DNA of 64,000 nt, taken from Gelidibacter salicanalis (lineage in GTDB: Bacteria; Bacteroidota; Bacteroidia; Flavobacteriales; Flavobacteriaceae). The notes beneath the pieces are model-generated. The model was not told the origin of the DNA. It saw only the letters and a list, made by a program, of their open reading frames with translations, and ran no database searches. Position 1 is the first letter of the stretch, and every line of letters begins with the position of its first letter. Shown here one piece after another: positions 17,751-26,688 of this stretch. Location: assembly GCF_016469035.1 (NCBI RefSeq), contig NZ_JAEHJZ010000005.1, forward strand, positions 46,543-110,542, written 5' to 3'. The translations under genes were made by a program, and so were the position numbers.

Positions 17751-19969
17751 AACAATTTGGCTTATTAATTCTCTTATTTTTTTGTGGTACTTCCAGCCTT
17801 ATGGCACAAGAACCAGCCGATTATGTGAATCCGTTTATTGGTACCTCCAATTACGGCGCCACGTTTCCTGGCCCAATTGCCCCGCGAGGCATGGCGAGTA
17901 TCAGTCCGTTTAACGTAGCGGGACCACAAAACACCTTGGAAAAGGACAGTCAGTGGTTGTCCAATCCGTATGTGAATGAAAACACATTTTTAACCGGTTT
18001 TAGCCACGTCAATTTAAGTGGTGTGGGCTGTCCAGATTTAGGAGTGTTATTGTTAATGCCAACTACGGGCGAATTAGAAACCAATCACCTGAACTACGGT
18101 TCTACCTACAAAAATGAAGTCGCAAAAGCCGGCTATTACAGTACGGAAATCGATAAATATAAGGTGAAAGCTGAGTTCACGGCGTCTACTCGAGTAGGGG
18201 TGAGTAAATTTCATTTTCCAAAAGGACAAGCCAATGTGTTGTTGAATCTTGGTTTAGGGTTGACCAATGAGGAAGGTGCTATGGTGCAAGTCGTCTCATC
18301 AACTGAAATTGAAGGCATGCGTTCCGTTGGATCATTCTGTTACAACAGTCCAGAAGCCGCATATCCGGTTTATTTTGTCGCTCAATTTTCAAAACCAGCT
18401 GATAATTTTGGCGTTTGGAAAAAACCTGCGACATATGAAGGTGTGGAAGCACAATGGATGGGTTATAATGGCAAAACGCGTCTGATGGAGAAATCGACCA
18501 AAATGGTAGTTGGTGATAGTATTGGCAGTTATTTTACTTATAATTTTGATAAGGCCGAAACGGTTGAAGTTAAAATCGGGGTAAGCTACGTGAGTATTGC
18601 CAATGCACGCGAGAATTTAGAAAAGGAAACCAATAACAAAACGTTTGAAGACGTTTATAAAGACACCTACAACGCGTGGAATGAAACACTCTCCAAAATC
18701 AAAGTGGAAGGAGGTTCTGAAGACGATAAAACTGTTTTTTATACCGCTTTGTATCATACGCAAATCCATCCGAATACTTTAAATGACGTCAACGGCGACT
18801 ATCCTGAAATAAAAACAGGAAACATCGGAAATACCGATGGGACGCGCTATACCGTCTTTTCCTTATGGGATACCTATCGGAATGTGCACCAATTGTTATC
18901 GCTCGTTTATCCGCAGCAGCAGAATAATATGATCCATAGTATGTTGGATATGTATGAAGAGAACGGTTGGTTGCCTAAATGGGAATTGAATTCCACCGAA
19001 ACCTTTACCATGGTAGGCGACCCAGCGAGTATTGTTATTGCGGATACGTATTTGAAAGGCATTCGCGATTTTGATGTTGACAAGGCCTATGAAGCGATGT
19101 TAAAAAGTGCCGATCATTTGGAGAATAATCCCCTGCGTCCAGGTTTGAAAGATTATATTGAAAAAGGGTTTGTGACAACGGATCATGGTGGTTCGGTTTC
19201 GACCACTCAAGAATATAATGCGGCGGATAATGCCATCGCTCAACTGGCAAACGCCCTCGGTATAAAAGACGATTACAAACGGTTTAAGAAGCGCTCATTA
19301 TCGTATAAAAAACTGTTCGACAAAAAATTAAAAATGTTACGTCCTAGACTACAAAATGGGGAATGGTACGAGCCCTTTGATCCTTATGCAGGTGCTAATT
19401 TCTCTGAAAACATCGGATTTATTGAAGGTAATGCATGGCAATATTCGTTTATGATGCCGCATGATATTGACGGGCTTATAAAGTTGATGAATGGCGGTAA
19501 GGGCTTTACAGATCAGTTGCAAAAAATATTCGATACGGAGCAATTTGATATGGCTAATGAACCGGGAATTGCCTATCCGTACCTTTTCAATTATGTAAAA
19601 GGCGAAGAGTGGCGCAGTCAGCAAATGGTAGAAGATTTGGTTAGAAAACATTTCAAGAACACGCCTGATGGCATTCCGGGAAATGATGATACCGGCACCA
19701 TGTCTGCTTGGGTAGTCTATTCTATGATGGGCTTTTACCCAATCGCTCCTGGAGAACCTGTTTATACCATTACCAAGCCGCTGTTCGATAAAATCACCAT
19801 TCAATTAGATTCCAAATATTACAAGAATAGTGAGTTGGTTATAGAAAAAGAAACCAATGGCAACGGTCGCATCGATCACATTCTAATCAACGGAAAAAAA
19901 CATAAGGGGTATTTTATTAATCATGACGACTTGGTGAATGGAAATACTATGAAGGTCATTCTAAAATAA
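17747..19969 (+). CDS. GH92 alpha-mannosidase (3)
   Basis: A 740-residue exported protein (signal ending LMAQ). It shows YVNPFIGTSNYGATFPGPIAPRGM, HVNLSGVGCPDLG, the predicted general acid in IEGNAWQYSF (Glu560) and the loop GNDDTGTMSAWVVYSMMGFYPIAPG. Its ATG lies inside the stop overlap with GH92 (2). The three GH92 genes are diverged over their whole length, which argues for complementary linkages (for example alpha-1,2, 1,3 and 1,6 on high-mannose or core glycans) rather than gene dosage. Which enzyme cuts which linkage cannot be read here. Confidence 0.92.
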   Translation: MKQFGLLILLFFCGTSSLMAQEPADYVNPFIGTSNYGATFPGPIAPRGMASISPFNVAGPQNTLEKDSQWLSNPYVNENTFLTGFSHVNLSGVGCPDLGVLLLMPTTGELETNHLNYGSTYKNEVAKAGYYSTEIDKYKVKAEFTASTRVGVSKFHFPKGQANVLLNLGLGLTNEEGAMVQVVSSTEIEGMRSVGSFCYNSPEAAYPVYFVAQFSKPADNFGVWKKPATYEGVEAQWMGYNGKTRLMEKSTKMVVGDSIGSYFTYNFDKAETVEVKIGVSYVSIANARENLEKETNNKTFEDVYKDTYNAWNETLSKIKVEGGSEDDKTVFYTALYHTQIHPNTLNDVNGDYPEIKTGNIGNTDGTRYTVFSLWDTYRNVHQLLSLVYPQQQNNMIHSMLDMYEENGWLPKWELNSTETFTMVGDPASIVIADTYLKGIRDFDVDKAYEAMLKSADHLENNPLRPGLKDYIEKGFVTTDHGGSVSTTQEYNAADNAIAQLANALGIKDDYKRFKKRSLSYKKLFDKKLKMLRPRLQNGEWYEPFDPYAGANFSENIGFIEGNAWQYSFMMPHDIDGLIKLMNGGKGFTDQLQKIFDTEQFDMANEPGIAYPYLFNYVKGEEWRSQQMVEDLVRKHFKNTPDGIPGNDDTGTMSAWVVYSMMGFYPIAPGEPVYTITKPLFDKITIQLDSKYYKNSELVIEKETNGNGRIDHILINGKKHKGYFINHDDLVNGNTMKVILK

Positions 19970-20023
19970 GTAACTCGCTTAAAAACATCTATTCTTATCA
20001 ATTACAGAAAACACACTTTTAAC

Positions 20024-21202
20024 ATGAAATCAAACGTATTAATTTTTACATTTTTAGTATTTGCAATTTTTTCATCAAGCGCTCAAAAGCCCTCTATTTA
20101 CAAGGTTTTTGAGAAGCAACCTCTCAATTTCGGCGGCGAAAAAGGCAGCGATGCTGAGACGGCGCGTTTAATGGACGGCCGTTTGGTCTATAAAAAAGTT
20201 ACGGTACCTACATTTGCTCAAGGCACGGATGTGAACATAAAATTGACGGTACGCTCGAATGGTGATCGCTGGGATAAATCGGGATCTGTCTTCGTGGTTT
20301 CTGATTCTGAAAAACTTTCCATTCTGGATATTGCAGGAAAGGACGAAAAATTCCCAACAGATTCTTATGTAGATGGGAAATACGCGGGATTGGTAAAAGG
20401 AAAAACCTACGAACCAGTAGTGGAACTCATGCGATTTATGACTCCGTTTGGCGTGGGACATTATAGTGATAATAAAGTAAAGTATCGAAGACCAGTTTAT
20501 ATTCCTTCTTGGGAAAAAGAAGTGGTGTGGGAGCATGATATCACGGCCTTAGAAAGCGTGGTGACGGGGACGTTTTATGTAGGTGTTTGGATTGATTCCT
20601 GGACCGCAGAAGGTTATGATTTTGACCTGGAATTGAAGTATTCTGACAGAACACAACAAAAAGTTTCAGTGCTTCCTTTAGTGAATACCATTCCGTACGT
20701 TGGCGGACAGAAAATACCAGATAATTTTGCCCATAAAGATTTGGAGCAAACCATTCAACTAAAGAAGAATGCTAAAAATGTGAAGTTGCATTACATCACT
20801 ACCGGACACGGTGGACATAGTGGAGGTGATGAATTTATCAAAATCAAAAACAGTGTCTATTTTAATAATACATTGGTTTTGGATACCATTCCGTGGCGGG
20901 ATGATTGTGCGTCCTTCCGACGATTCAATCCAACATCAGGTGTTTGGATCAAGAAAGATTCCGCATCATATATAAGTCCAAAAACTAATAAATACGAGGT
21001 CAAAGAAATTGAAGAACGTATTGCCTCTTCTGATTTATCACGATCTAATTGGTGTCCAGGGTCTTCCGTTGAACCAATGGTAGTCAGTTTAGGCGACTTA
21101 AAAGCGGGCGCGCACACGATCAAAATAAAAATTCCTGCCACTCCTGTGGATGGTGACAAGCTGAACCACTGGTTAGTGTCGGCGTATTTGACTTACGAAT
21201 AA
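20024..21202 (+). CDS. PNGase F-family peptide:N-glycosidase
   Basis: A 392-residue exported amidase (signal about 1-20, ending SSAQ), expected to cut between Asn and the first GlcNAc and free whole N-glycans. By eye it follows the two eight-stranded-sandwich domains of Elizabethkingia PNGase F. RWDKSG aligns with the EWDRY region, putting Asp84 at the catalytic Asp60 position. WIDSW aligns with TETW, so Asp191 replaces Glu118. GGDEF aligns with the AEWC region, giving Glu270 at Glu206. NWCPG matches the conserved GWCPG. An N-terminal stretch and a loop around 115-150 are extra. It is the last gene before the 21230 terminator. The family is well supported; activity with the Glu-to-Asp change is untested. 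Confidence 0.87.
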   Translation: MKSNVLIFTFLVFAIFSSSAQKPSIYKVFEKQPLNFGGEKGSDAETARLMDGRLVYKKVTVPTFAQGTDVNIKLTVRSNGDRWDKSGSVFVVSDSEKLSILDIAGKDEKFPTDSYVDGKYAGLVKGKTYEPVVELMRFMTPFGVGHYSDNKVKYRRPVYIPSWEKEVVWEHDITALESVVTGTFYVGVWIDSWTAEGYDFDLELKYSDRTQQKVSVLPLVNTIPYVGGQKIPDNFAHKDLEQTIQLKKNAKNVKLHYITTGHGGHSGGDEFIKIKNSVYFNNTLVLDTIPWRDDCASFRRFNPTSGVWIKKDSASYISPKTNKYEVKEIEERIASSDLSRSNWCPGSSVEPMVVSLGDLKAGAHTIKIKIPATPVDGDKLNHWLVSAYLTYE

Positions 21203-21229
21203 TAGTATAATTTTTATTAGGAATGCTGT

Positions 21230-21277
21230 AATCAGCTGATCATTAAACATGTTAATGACCAGCTGATTTTTTTTTTT
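21230..21277 (+). terminator. Rho-independent terminator after PNGase F-like gene
   Basis: A 17-base arm (21230-21246, AATCAGCTGATCATTAA) pairs with 21252-21268 with one mismatch around a 5-base loop. It is followed by a run of about ten T. It closes the cassette that starts with GH130 and insulates the SusC/D pair downstream. Confidence 0.9.
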
Positions 21278-21441
21278 AGATTTATAAAACTCAGTTCACC
21301 GCGCAGAAATAGTTGTGTATCGATCTAGAGGTGTTATTCGTCTAATTACCTTAAAATTTAACATAAGTTTATATATTATTGTGTTATGTAATACATAGCA
21401 CTGCTGTGTGAATAGAATATTAACCTTAAAAATAAATATTA

Positions 21442-24400
21442 ATGATTCAAAAAGGAAGTATGTTACTGCTTGTGTTTTTTTTGTTCGGTTTTACTGTCGT
21501 ACAAGCGCAAGTTACAGTAAAAGGGACAGTTACTGATGCTACTAATGGCGACCCCATACCGGGAGTTAACATTATAGAAAAAGGCACAAGTAAAGGAGTA
21601 GTTACAGATTTCGATGGTAATTATTCAATTGAGGTCAGTACTAATGGTACACTTCAATTTAGTTATGTAGGGTATGCCACCCAGTCTATTGCTGTTAATG
21701 GCAAACAGACTATTAACGCGGTTATGATGGAGCAGAGTGAGGGCTTAAATCAAGTCATTGTAGTAGGGTACGGGACCCAGAAAAAAGGCAATCTTACTGG
21801 TGCCATAAGTACCATCGACGCTGAGGTGTTGGAGAATAGGCCTGTGAGCAATGTGATGCAGGCCATCCAAGGCTCTGCACCAGGCCTGTCATTAACCGTA
21901 GGAAATGCCGGGGGGTCACCGGGATCGAGTATGAATATCAGTATCCGAGGGGTTGGTAATCTTCAGGGAAATGGCGCACCTCTGGTGATTGTCGATGATA
22001 TCCCATTGAATGATCCATCAGGGTTAAACAATATTAATCCAGAAGATATTGAGACTATTTCAGTTTTAAAAGATGCGGCCTCTTCAGCAATCTATGGGTC
22101 ACGTGCTGCCTTTGGTGTGATATTGGTCAAGACAAAAAGTGGTAAAGGAATTGTAGGACATGAAATCACTTATTCCAATAACTATATTTATTCATCTCCA
22201 ACTAAAATACCGGATATGATGAATTCTTTACAATTTGCGGATTATTTCAATCTTGCTGCCACCAACGGTGGTGGTGCAGCTATATTTAGCACAGATGTTT
22301 TAGCACGTATAAAGGCTTATTTAGCTGATCCCATAAATACTCCAGTGACCGTTGCAAACGAGGCGGGTACCAGATGGCAACAATATACAGGTTCCAACGC
22401 CAATACCAATTGGTTTGACGTGATGTATAAAGATATGGTACTGCGTCAGCAACATAATCTTAGTTTTGCAGGTAACGAAGGAAACCTCAATTATAACGTA
22501 TCAGGTTCCTTTTTTGATTCTCCCGGGATTATTAATTTTGGAGATGACAGTTATGAGCGTTACACGCTTAACAGTAAAATTGGAAGTAAAATGAATGACT
22601 GGTTTACTGTAAACGCAAATATCAGAATGTCCCGTGAGGATTTAGATAGACCCAGTTATGATCCTGGACTATATTTACATAATATAGCAAGACGTTGGCC
22701 AACTAACGGGGTGGTTATGCCCAACGGCAGTTATAGTGATGGATCCGAGATTCCTTTTCTTTTAGATGGTGGAAGACGTCTAAAAAGAGATTTCAATACC
22801 AATGCCAGTGTTGATTTAATATTTGAACCCATTGAAGATTTAAAGATCAAAACGAGTCTGCTTTACCAACGTGAAACAACGAACATCTCCTCTCATACTG
22901 CGAAAGTTGGGGTGATAGAGCCTGATGGTCAAGAACGTTTGATCCAACAAAATAACAGTTTTGTAAGATATGCATATGAAAGGAATTATATCTCTCCAAA
23001 CGTGGTGGTTTCTTATGAAAAATCTTTCAATGAGAAACATAATTTTTCTGGATTGGTTGGTTTTCAACAGGAAAGAACTGATTACAGTTCTGTACAGGCT
23101 TCTAAAAATGATCTGATAACAGATAACGTGCCTTCCGTTTCAACAGGTGTGGGAGAGGATAATGTTGGTGATTCTCAAGGTGGCTTTGCAATTCAGGGCT
23201 ATTTTGGAAGATTGAATTATAATTTTATGGAAAAATATTTGTTTGAAGTAAATGGACGATATGATGCCTCTTCAAGATTTTCTCGTGATACGCGCTGGCA
23301 TTTTTTTCCTTCTATTTCTGCGGGATATAATATTGCGAAGGAAGAATTTTGGCCTATCGAACAGGTAAATATGTTCAAATTGCGTTATTCGACAGGATCT
23401 ATTGGTAATCAGAATGTAAAGGACCAATTTGATAATATATTGAACTATTCCTATATAGCGACTATGCCAATACGGACTAATTTGTGGTGGTTGGGCAATG
23501 ATGGTCGGCCTAATTATACTTTAACCCCAAATCTTATCTCCCCCAATTTAACTTGGGAAACTGTTAAGACTGATAACTTTGGTATAGATATAGCAGCATT
23601 CAATAATAGGTTACAGACAACTTTTGAATATTTTGTAAGGACAACTGATGACATGTTTGGTAATTCAGAGCCATTGCCAGGTTTATTAGGTGCTACGTTG
23701 CCACCGTCTAACAATGCCTCATTAGAAACTAAAGGTTTTGATTTTAATGTTAGTTGGAAAGATAATATTGGTGATATTGGTTATAATGTGGGCATAGTTC
23801 TATCTGATGCTGTAACTAAGGTCACTAAATTCCGCAATCCAAATAATTTATTGAACAACTATCGTGAAGGAGAATATGTGGGTGAAATTTGGGGCTATGA
23901 AACTGTCGGTTTATATCAAAATCAAGCAGAGATTGACAATGGTGCTGATCAGTCCACTTTGTATGGAGGCGTGTGGTTTCCAGGGGATGTGCAGTATAAA
24001 GATTTAAATGGAGATGGAAAAATTGATAGAGGTCAAGTTACTTCTGACAATCCTGGAGATTTAACTGTAATCGGTAATTCAACGCCTCGCTATTTATATT
24101 CATTAAATGCAGGTTTTGATTATAAAGGAATGGATTTTTCAATGTTCTGGCAGGGTATTGGAAAGAGAGAGGTCTGGACAGGTGACGCCTATACATTTGG
24201 AGCTGTAGGCAATCAGTGGCAATCAGCTGGGTTTGTGGAGCATTTGGATTATTGGTCAGAAAGTAATCCTAACGCATTCTTACCAAGACCAACTTTTAGA
24301 AGTGCTTGGAGAAATCAACAAGTTCAAACGCGATTTTTACAAAATGGCGCTTACTTAAGATTAAAGAATGTCACTCTTGGATATAGCTTTGACGATTATA

Positions 24401-24576
24401 TTATTAAGAAATTAGGTCTTAAAAAACTAAGGCTATTTATGGCAGGGGAGAATCTATTGACCTTTACTAAAATGTCAACCATCTATGACCCTGAAGCCAC
24501 TGGTGGTAGTTGGGGGAATGGAAAGATTTATCCACTCCAAAAATCGATTTCTCTAGGTTTAAATGTTCAATTTTAA
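21442..24576 (+). CDS. SusC-like TonB-dependent outer-membrane transporter (1)
   Basis: A 1044-residue outer-membrane protein. It has a signal peptide (about 1-23) and a carboxypeptidase-D regulatory-like N-terminal domain (about 25-100, TVKGTVTDATNGDPIPGVNI). The TonB-box region VIVVGYGTQKKGNLTG follows, then a plug with ISIRGVG, VLKDAASSAIYGSRAAFGVILVKTKSGKG and a 22-strand-type barrel ending in Phe. SusC proteins import oligosaccharides with a SusD lid. It starts after a terminator with its own 5' region, and the SusD gene follows 13 bases later. The cargo is probably a product of the neighbouring enzymes. Confidence 0.95.
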   Translation: MIQKGSMLLLVFFLFGFTVVQAQVTVKGTVTDATNGDPIPGVNIIEKGTSKGVVTDFDGNYSIEVSTNGTLQFSYVGYATQSIAVNGKQTINAVMMEQSEGLNQVIVVGYGTQKKGNLTGAISTIDAEVLENRPVSNVMQAIQGSAPGLSLTVGNAGGSPGSSMNISIRGVGNLQGNGAPLVIVDDIPLNDPSGLNNINPEDIETISVLKDAASSAIYGSRAAFGVILVKTKSGKGIVGHEITYSNNYIYSSPTKIPDMMNSLQFADYFNLAATNGGGAAIFSTDVLARIKAYLADPINTPVTVANEAGTRWQQYTGSNANTNWFDVMYKDMVLRQQHNLSFAGNEGNLNYNVSGSFFDSPGIINFGDDSYERYTLNSKIGSKMNDWFTVNANIRMSREDLDRPSYDPGLYLHNIARRWPTNGVVMPNGSYSDGSEIPFLLDGGRRLKRDFNTNASVDLIFEPIEDLKIKTSLLYQRETTNISSHTAKVGVIEPDGQERLIQQNNSFVRYAYERNYISPNVVVSYEKSFNEKHNFSGLVGFQQERTDYSSVQASKNDLITDNVPSVSTGVGEDNVGDSQGGFAIQGYFGRLNYNFMEKYLFEVNGRYDASSRFSRDTRWHFFPSISAGYNIAKEEFWPIEQVNMFKLRYSTGSIGNQNVKDQFDNILNYSYIATMPIRTNLWWLGNDGRPNYTLTPNLISPNLTWETVKTDNFGIDIAAFNNRLQTTFEYFVRTTDDMFGNSEPLPGLLGATLPPSNNASLETKGFDFNVSWKDNIGDIGYNVGIVLSDAVTKVTKFRNPNNLLNNYREGEYVGEIWGYETVGLYQNQAEIDNGADQSTLYGGVWFPGDVQYKDLNGDGKIDRGQVTSDNPGDLTVIGNSTPRYLYSLNAGFDYKGMDFSMFWQGIGKREVWTGDAYTFGAVGNQWQSAGFVEHLDYWSESNPNAFLPRPTFRSAWRNQQVQTRFLQNGAYLRLKNVTLGYSFDDYIIKKLGLKKLRLFMAGENLLTFTKMSTIYDPEATGGSWGNGKIYPLQKSISLGLNVQF

Positions 24577-24589
24577 TAACATCATAATT

Positions 24590-26326
24590 ATGAAAAATAT
24601 AAATTTCATTGCACTAATTTTTATAATGCTTTTCAGTTTAGGCTGTTCAGATGATCTATTGGATAAATTGCCAGAAGATCAAATTGCTCCAGAATCCTAT
24701 TGGAAAACATCTAATGACCTTAAACTTTATCTCAATCAATTCTACACATCATTCCCTGTACATAGTGGTTATAATGGTGGTATCTTTGAGTTTGACAACA
24801 ACAGCGACAACTTGGCCGATATTTTTGTCAACGATCGGTTTGTTGGAAACACCAGCAATGTACCAAGTACGGATGGCTCTTGGAATTATAGATCCATAAG
24901 AAGCGTCAATTTTTATCTTGAAAACAGTGGTACGGCACAAGGAGATGAAGGTTCACTCAACCACTATAATGGAGAAGCTTATTTTTTCAGGGCCATGTTT
25001 TATTACAATCTTTTAAGAAGATACGGTGGCGTGCCATATATTAATAAAGTCCTAAATACGGATTCTCCAGAATTGTATTCAGCAAGAATGGCTAGAAATG
25101 AATTAGCCACAAAAATTGTGGAAGATTTGGACAGAGCCATTGCTAATCTAAAACCTAGAAGTTCTGCAGAAGCCTTTAGGGTGCACCAAGGTATGGCTTT
25201 GTCATTAAAGTCAACAGTGTGTCTATACGAAGGTACTTGGGAGAAATATCACAATGATGATGTCTTTGCGGCGCCTACCAATGAAAGTGCAAAGTTTCTA
25301 CAATGGGCAGTTGACGCCTCTTCCACATTGATTGAACAAGGGGAATATACATTGTATAATAATGGAACGGCTACTAGCTATTATAATTTATTTAATCAGG
25401 TAGATTATTCCGGAATTTCAGAAGTTATGTTTTGGAAAAAATATAATGTTGCTGATGGCGTAAGTCACTACGTTGGACATTATCTTCCACACACAGGTTC
25501 TGGGACAGGGTTAACAAAATCATTGGTCGATTCCTATTTGTCCATCGACGGAAATCCCATTGCTGTAAGCCCGTTGTACAGCACCAGTCAGGAGCTAAGT
25601 CTTACAACCATTGCAAAGGATAGAGATCCTCGTCTTGCACAAACCATTGATATTCCTGGCGACTTACTTACAGAAAATACGGGAGTGCCAAATGAAATAT
25701 TTGAATTCCCAACCTTTAGAGGTAATAATGAGATTACAAATACAACAGGGTATCAGATTTACAAAGGTGGACCAACAGATAACGTCCAAAGATACGACAG
25801 CTTTACAGGTGCCATTATTTATAGATATGCAGAGGTGCTTCTTAATTTTGCGGAAGCAAAGGCTGAACTGGGTAATTTGACACAAGATGACTTAGATGCC
25901 TCAATTAACTTATTGAGGGCACGTGTTGGGATGCCTGCAATGAGTATCTCTCCAGTTTCAGATCCTAATAAGGACTTTCCGGGCCTGAGTGATCTTATAA
26001 ATGAAGTGAGAAGAGAGCGTCGTGTGGAAATGGCGTTGGAAGGAAAGCGTTTTGACGATTTAATGCGTTGGGCTGCGGCAGATGAGCTTATTGTTGGAAA
26101 AAGATGGCTAGGTTTTAAAATTATAGGAAGTGATCTGGAAGATGAATTTTCTGATTTGATTGGAAGTTCGATTCTAGTAAACTCTGATGGGTACATCGAT
26201 CCCTATATGAACACAATCCCAGAAGGTTTCGGTTTTAAACTTGGAAGGGATTATCTCTCGCCAATACCTACCGAACAAATCATTTTGAGCCAAGGCAATC
26301 TGACTCAAAATCCAGGATGGGAATAG
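24590..26326 (+). CDS. SusD-like surface glycan-binding lipoprotein (1)
   Basis: A 578-residue lipoprotein starting at ATG 24590; an earlier ATG at 24563 would overlap SusC and disrupt the signal. The lipobox is SLGC (Cys19), followed by SDD, which fits surface export. SusD features are LPEDQIAPESYWKTSNDLKL, YNGEAYFFRAMFYYNLLRRYGGVP, an LRARVGMP segment, RRERRVEMALEGKRFDDLMRW, and the C-terminal SPIPTEQI with NLTQNPGW. It caps SusC 1 and selects glycans. Distant from SusD 2, it probably binds a different ligand. Confidence 0.95.
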   Translation: MKNINFIALIFIMLFSLGCSDDLLDKLPEDQIAPESYWKTSNDLKLYLNQFYTSFPVHSGYNGGIFEFDNNSDNLADIFVNDRFVGNTSNVPSTDGSWNYRSIRSVNFYLENSGTAQGDEGSLNHYNGEAYFFRAMFYYNLLRRYGGVPYINKVLNTDSPELYSARMARNELATKIVEDLDRAIANLKPRSSAEAFRVHQGMALSLKSTVCLYEGTWEKYHNDDVFAAPTNESAKFLQWAVDASSTLIEQGEYTLYNNGTATSYYNLFNQVDYSGISEVMFWKKYNVADGVSHYVGHYLPHTGSGTGLTKSLVDSYLSIDGNPIAVSPLYSTSQELSLTTIAKDRDPRLAQTIDIPGDLLTENTGVPNEIFEFPTFRGNNEITNTTGYQIYKGGPTDNVQRYDSFTGAIIYRYAEVLLNFAEAKAELGNLTQDDLDASINLLRARVGMPAMSISPVSDPNKDFPGLSDLINEVRRERRVEMALEGKRFDDLMRWAAADELIVGKRWLGFKIIGSDLEDEFSDLIGSSILVNSDGYIDPYMNTIPEGFGFKLGRDYLSPIPTEQIILSQGNLTQNPGWE

Positions 26327-26381
26327 GTAGAGCAAACTAATATTTTAAAATTACATATTGCAGTAGAGTAGTCCTATTGTA

Positions 26382-26416
26382 AATCCCACCCAAGCTAATT
26401 GGGTGGGATTTTTTAT
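26382..26416 (+). terminator. Rho-independent terminator after SusD 1
   Basis: A perfect 12-bp stem, AATCCCACCCAA (26382-26393) with TTGGGTGGGATT (26399-26410), has a 5-base loop and a T-run. It separates SusC/D 1 from the GH2 genes. Confidence 0.93.
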
Positions 26417-26688
26417 TCTATTATGAGTCTAACTTCTCATAGTGCTAATATTAATGCAGTATTGACTGTTGCTGAGGTTTTACTCAATCGGTTGCGTAGA
26501 ATTTTATGAATTCTCATCCCATAAATCAGTATATTTTGCTTATTTTAGGCAATTAATTTGGCCCGCATTTTAGGACGTTGCCAATAGATTTTTTTCTTCT
26601 TGCAATTGTTGAATTTGCTGGGAGATTAATCTCATAAATAGGAAGTACTAATTCATATATTTTATACCCTACAACTAAACATTTCATC
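26417..26688 (+). promoter_or_regulatory. Noncoding leader/promoter region of the GH2 pair
   Basis: This is 272 bases without a plausible gene, between a strong terminator and the GH2 start, so a promoter for the two GH2 genes must lie here. Only loose matches to the Bacteroidota TTTG/TAnnTTTG pattern can be seen and their spacing is wrong, so no promoter is called. No clear operator or riboswitch was recognised. Confidence 0.4.

Noticed and set aside
21385-21397. TATGTA-A-TACATA palindrome before SusC 1
   Set aside because: Short and AT-only; expected often by chance in this DNA, so not called as an operator.
26417-26688. Bacteroidota minus-33/minus-7 promoter (TTTG, TAnnTTTG)
   Set aside because: A loose TTTG and TTAATTTG are visible but their spacing is about 14 bases, too short; no call made.
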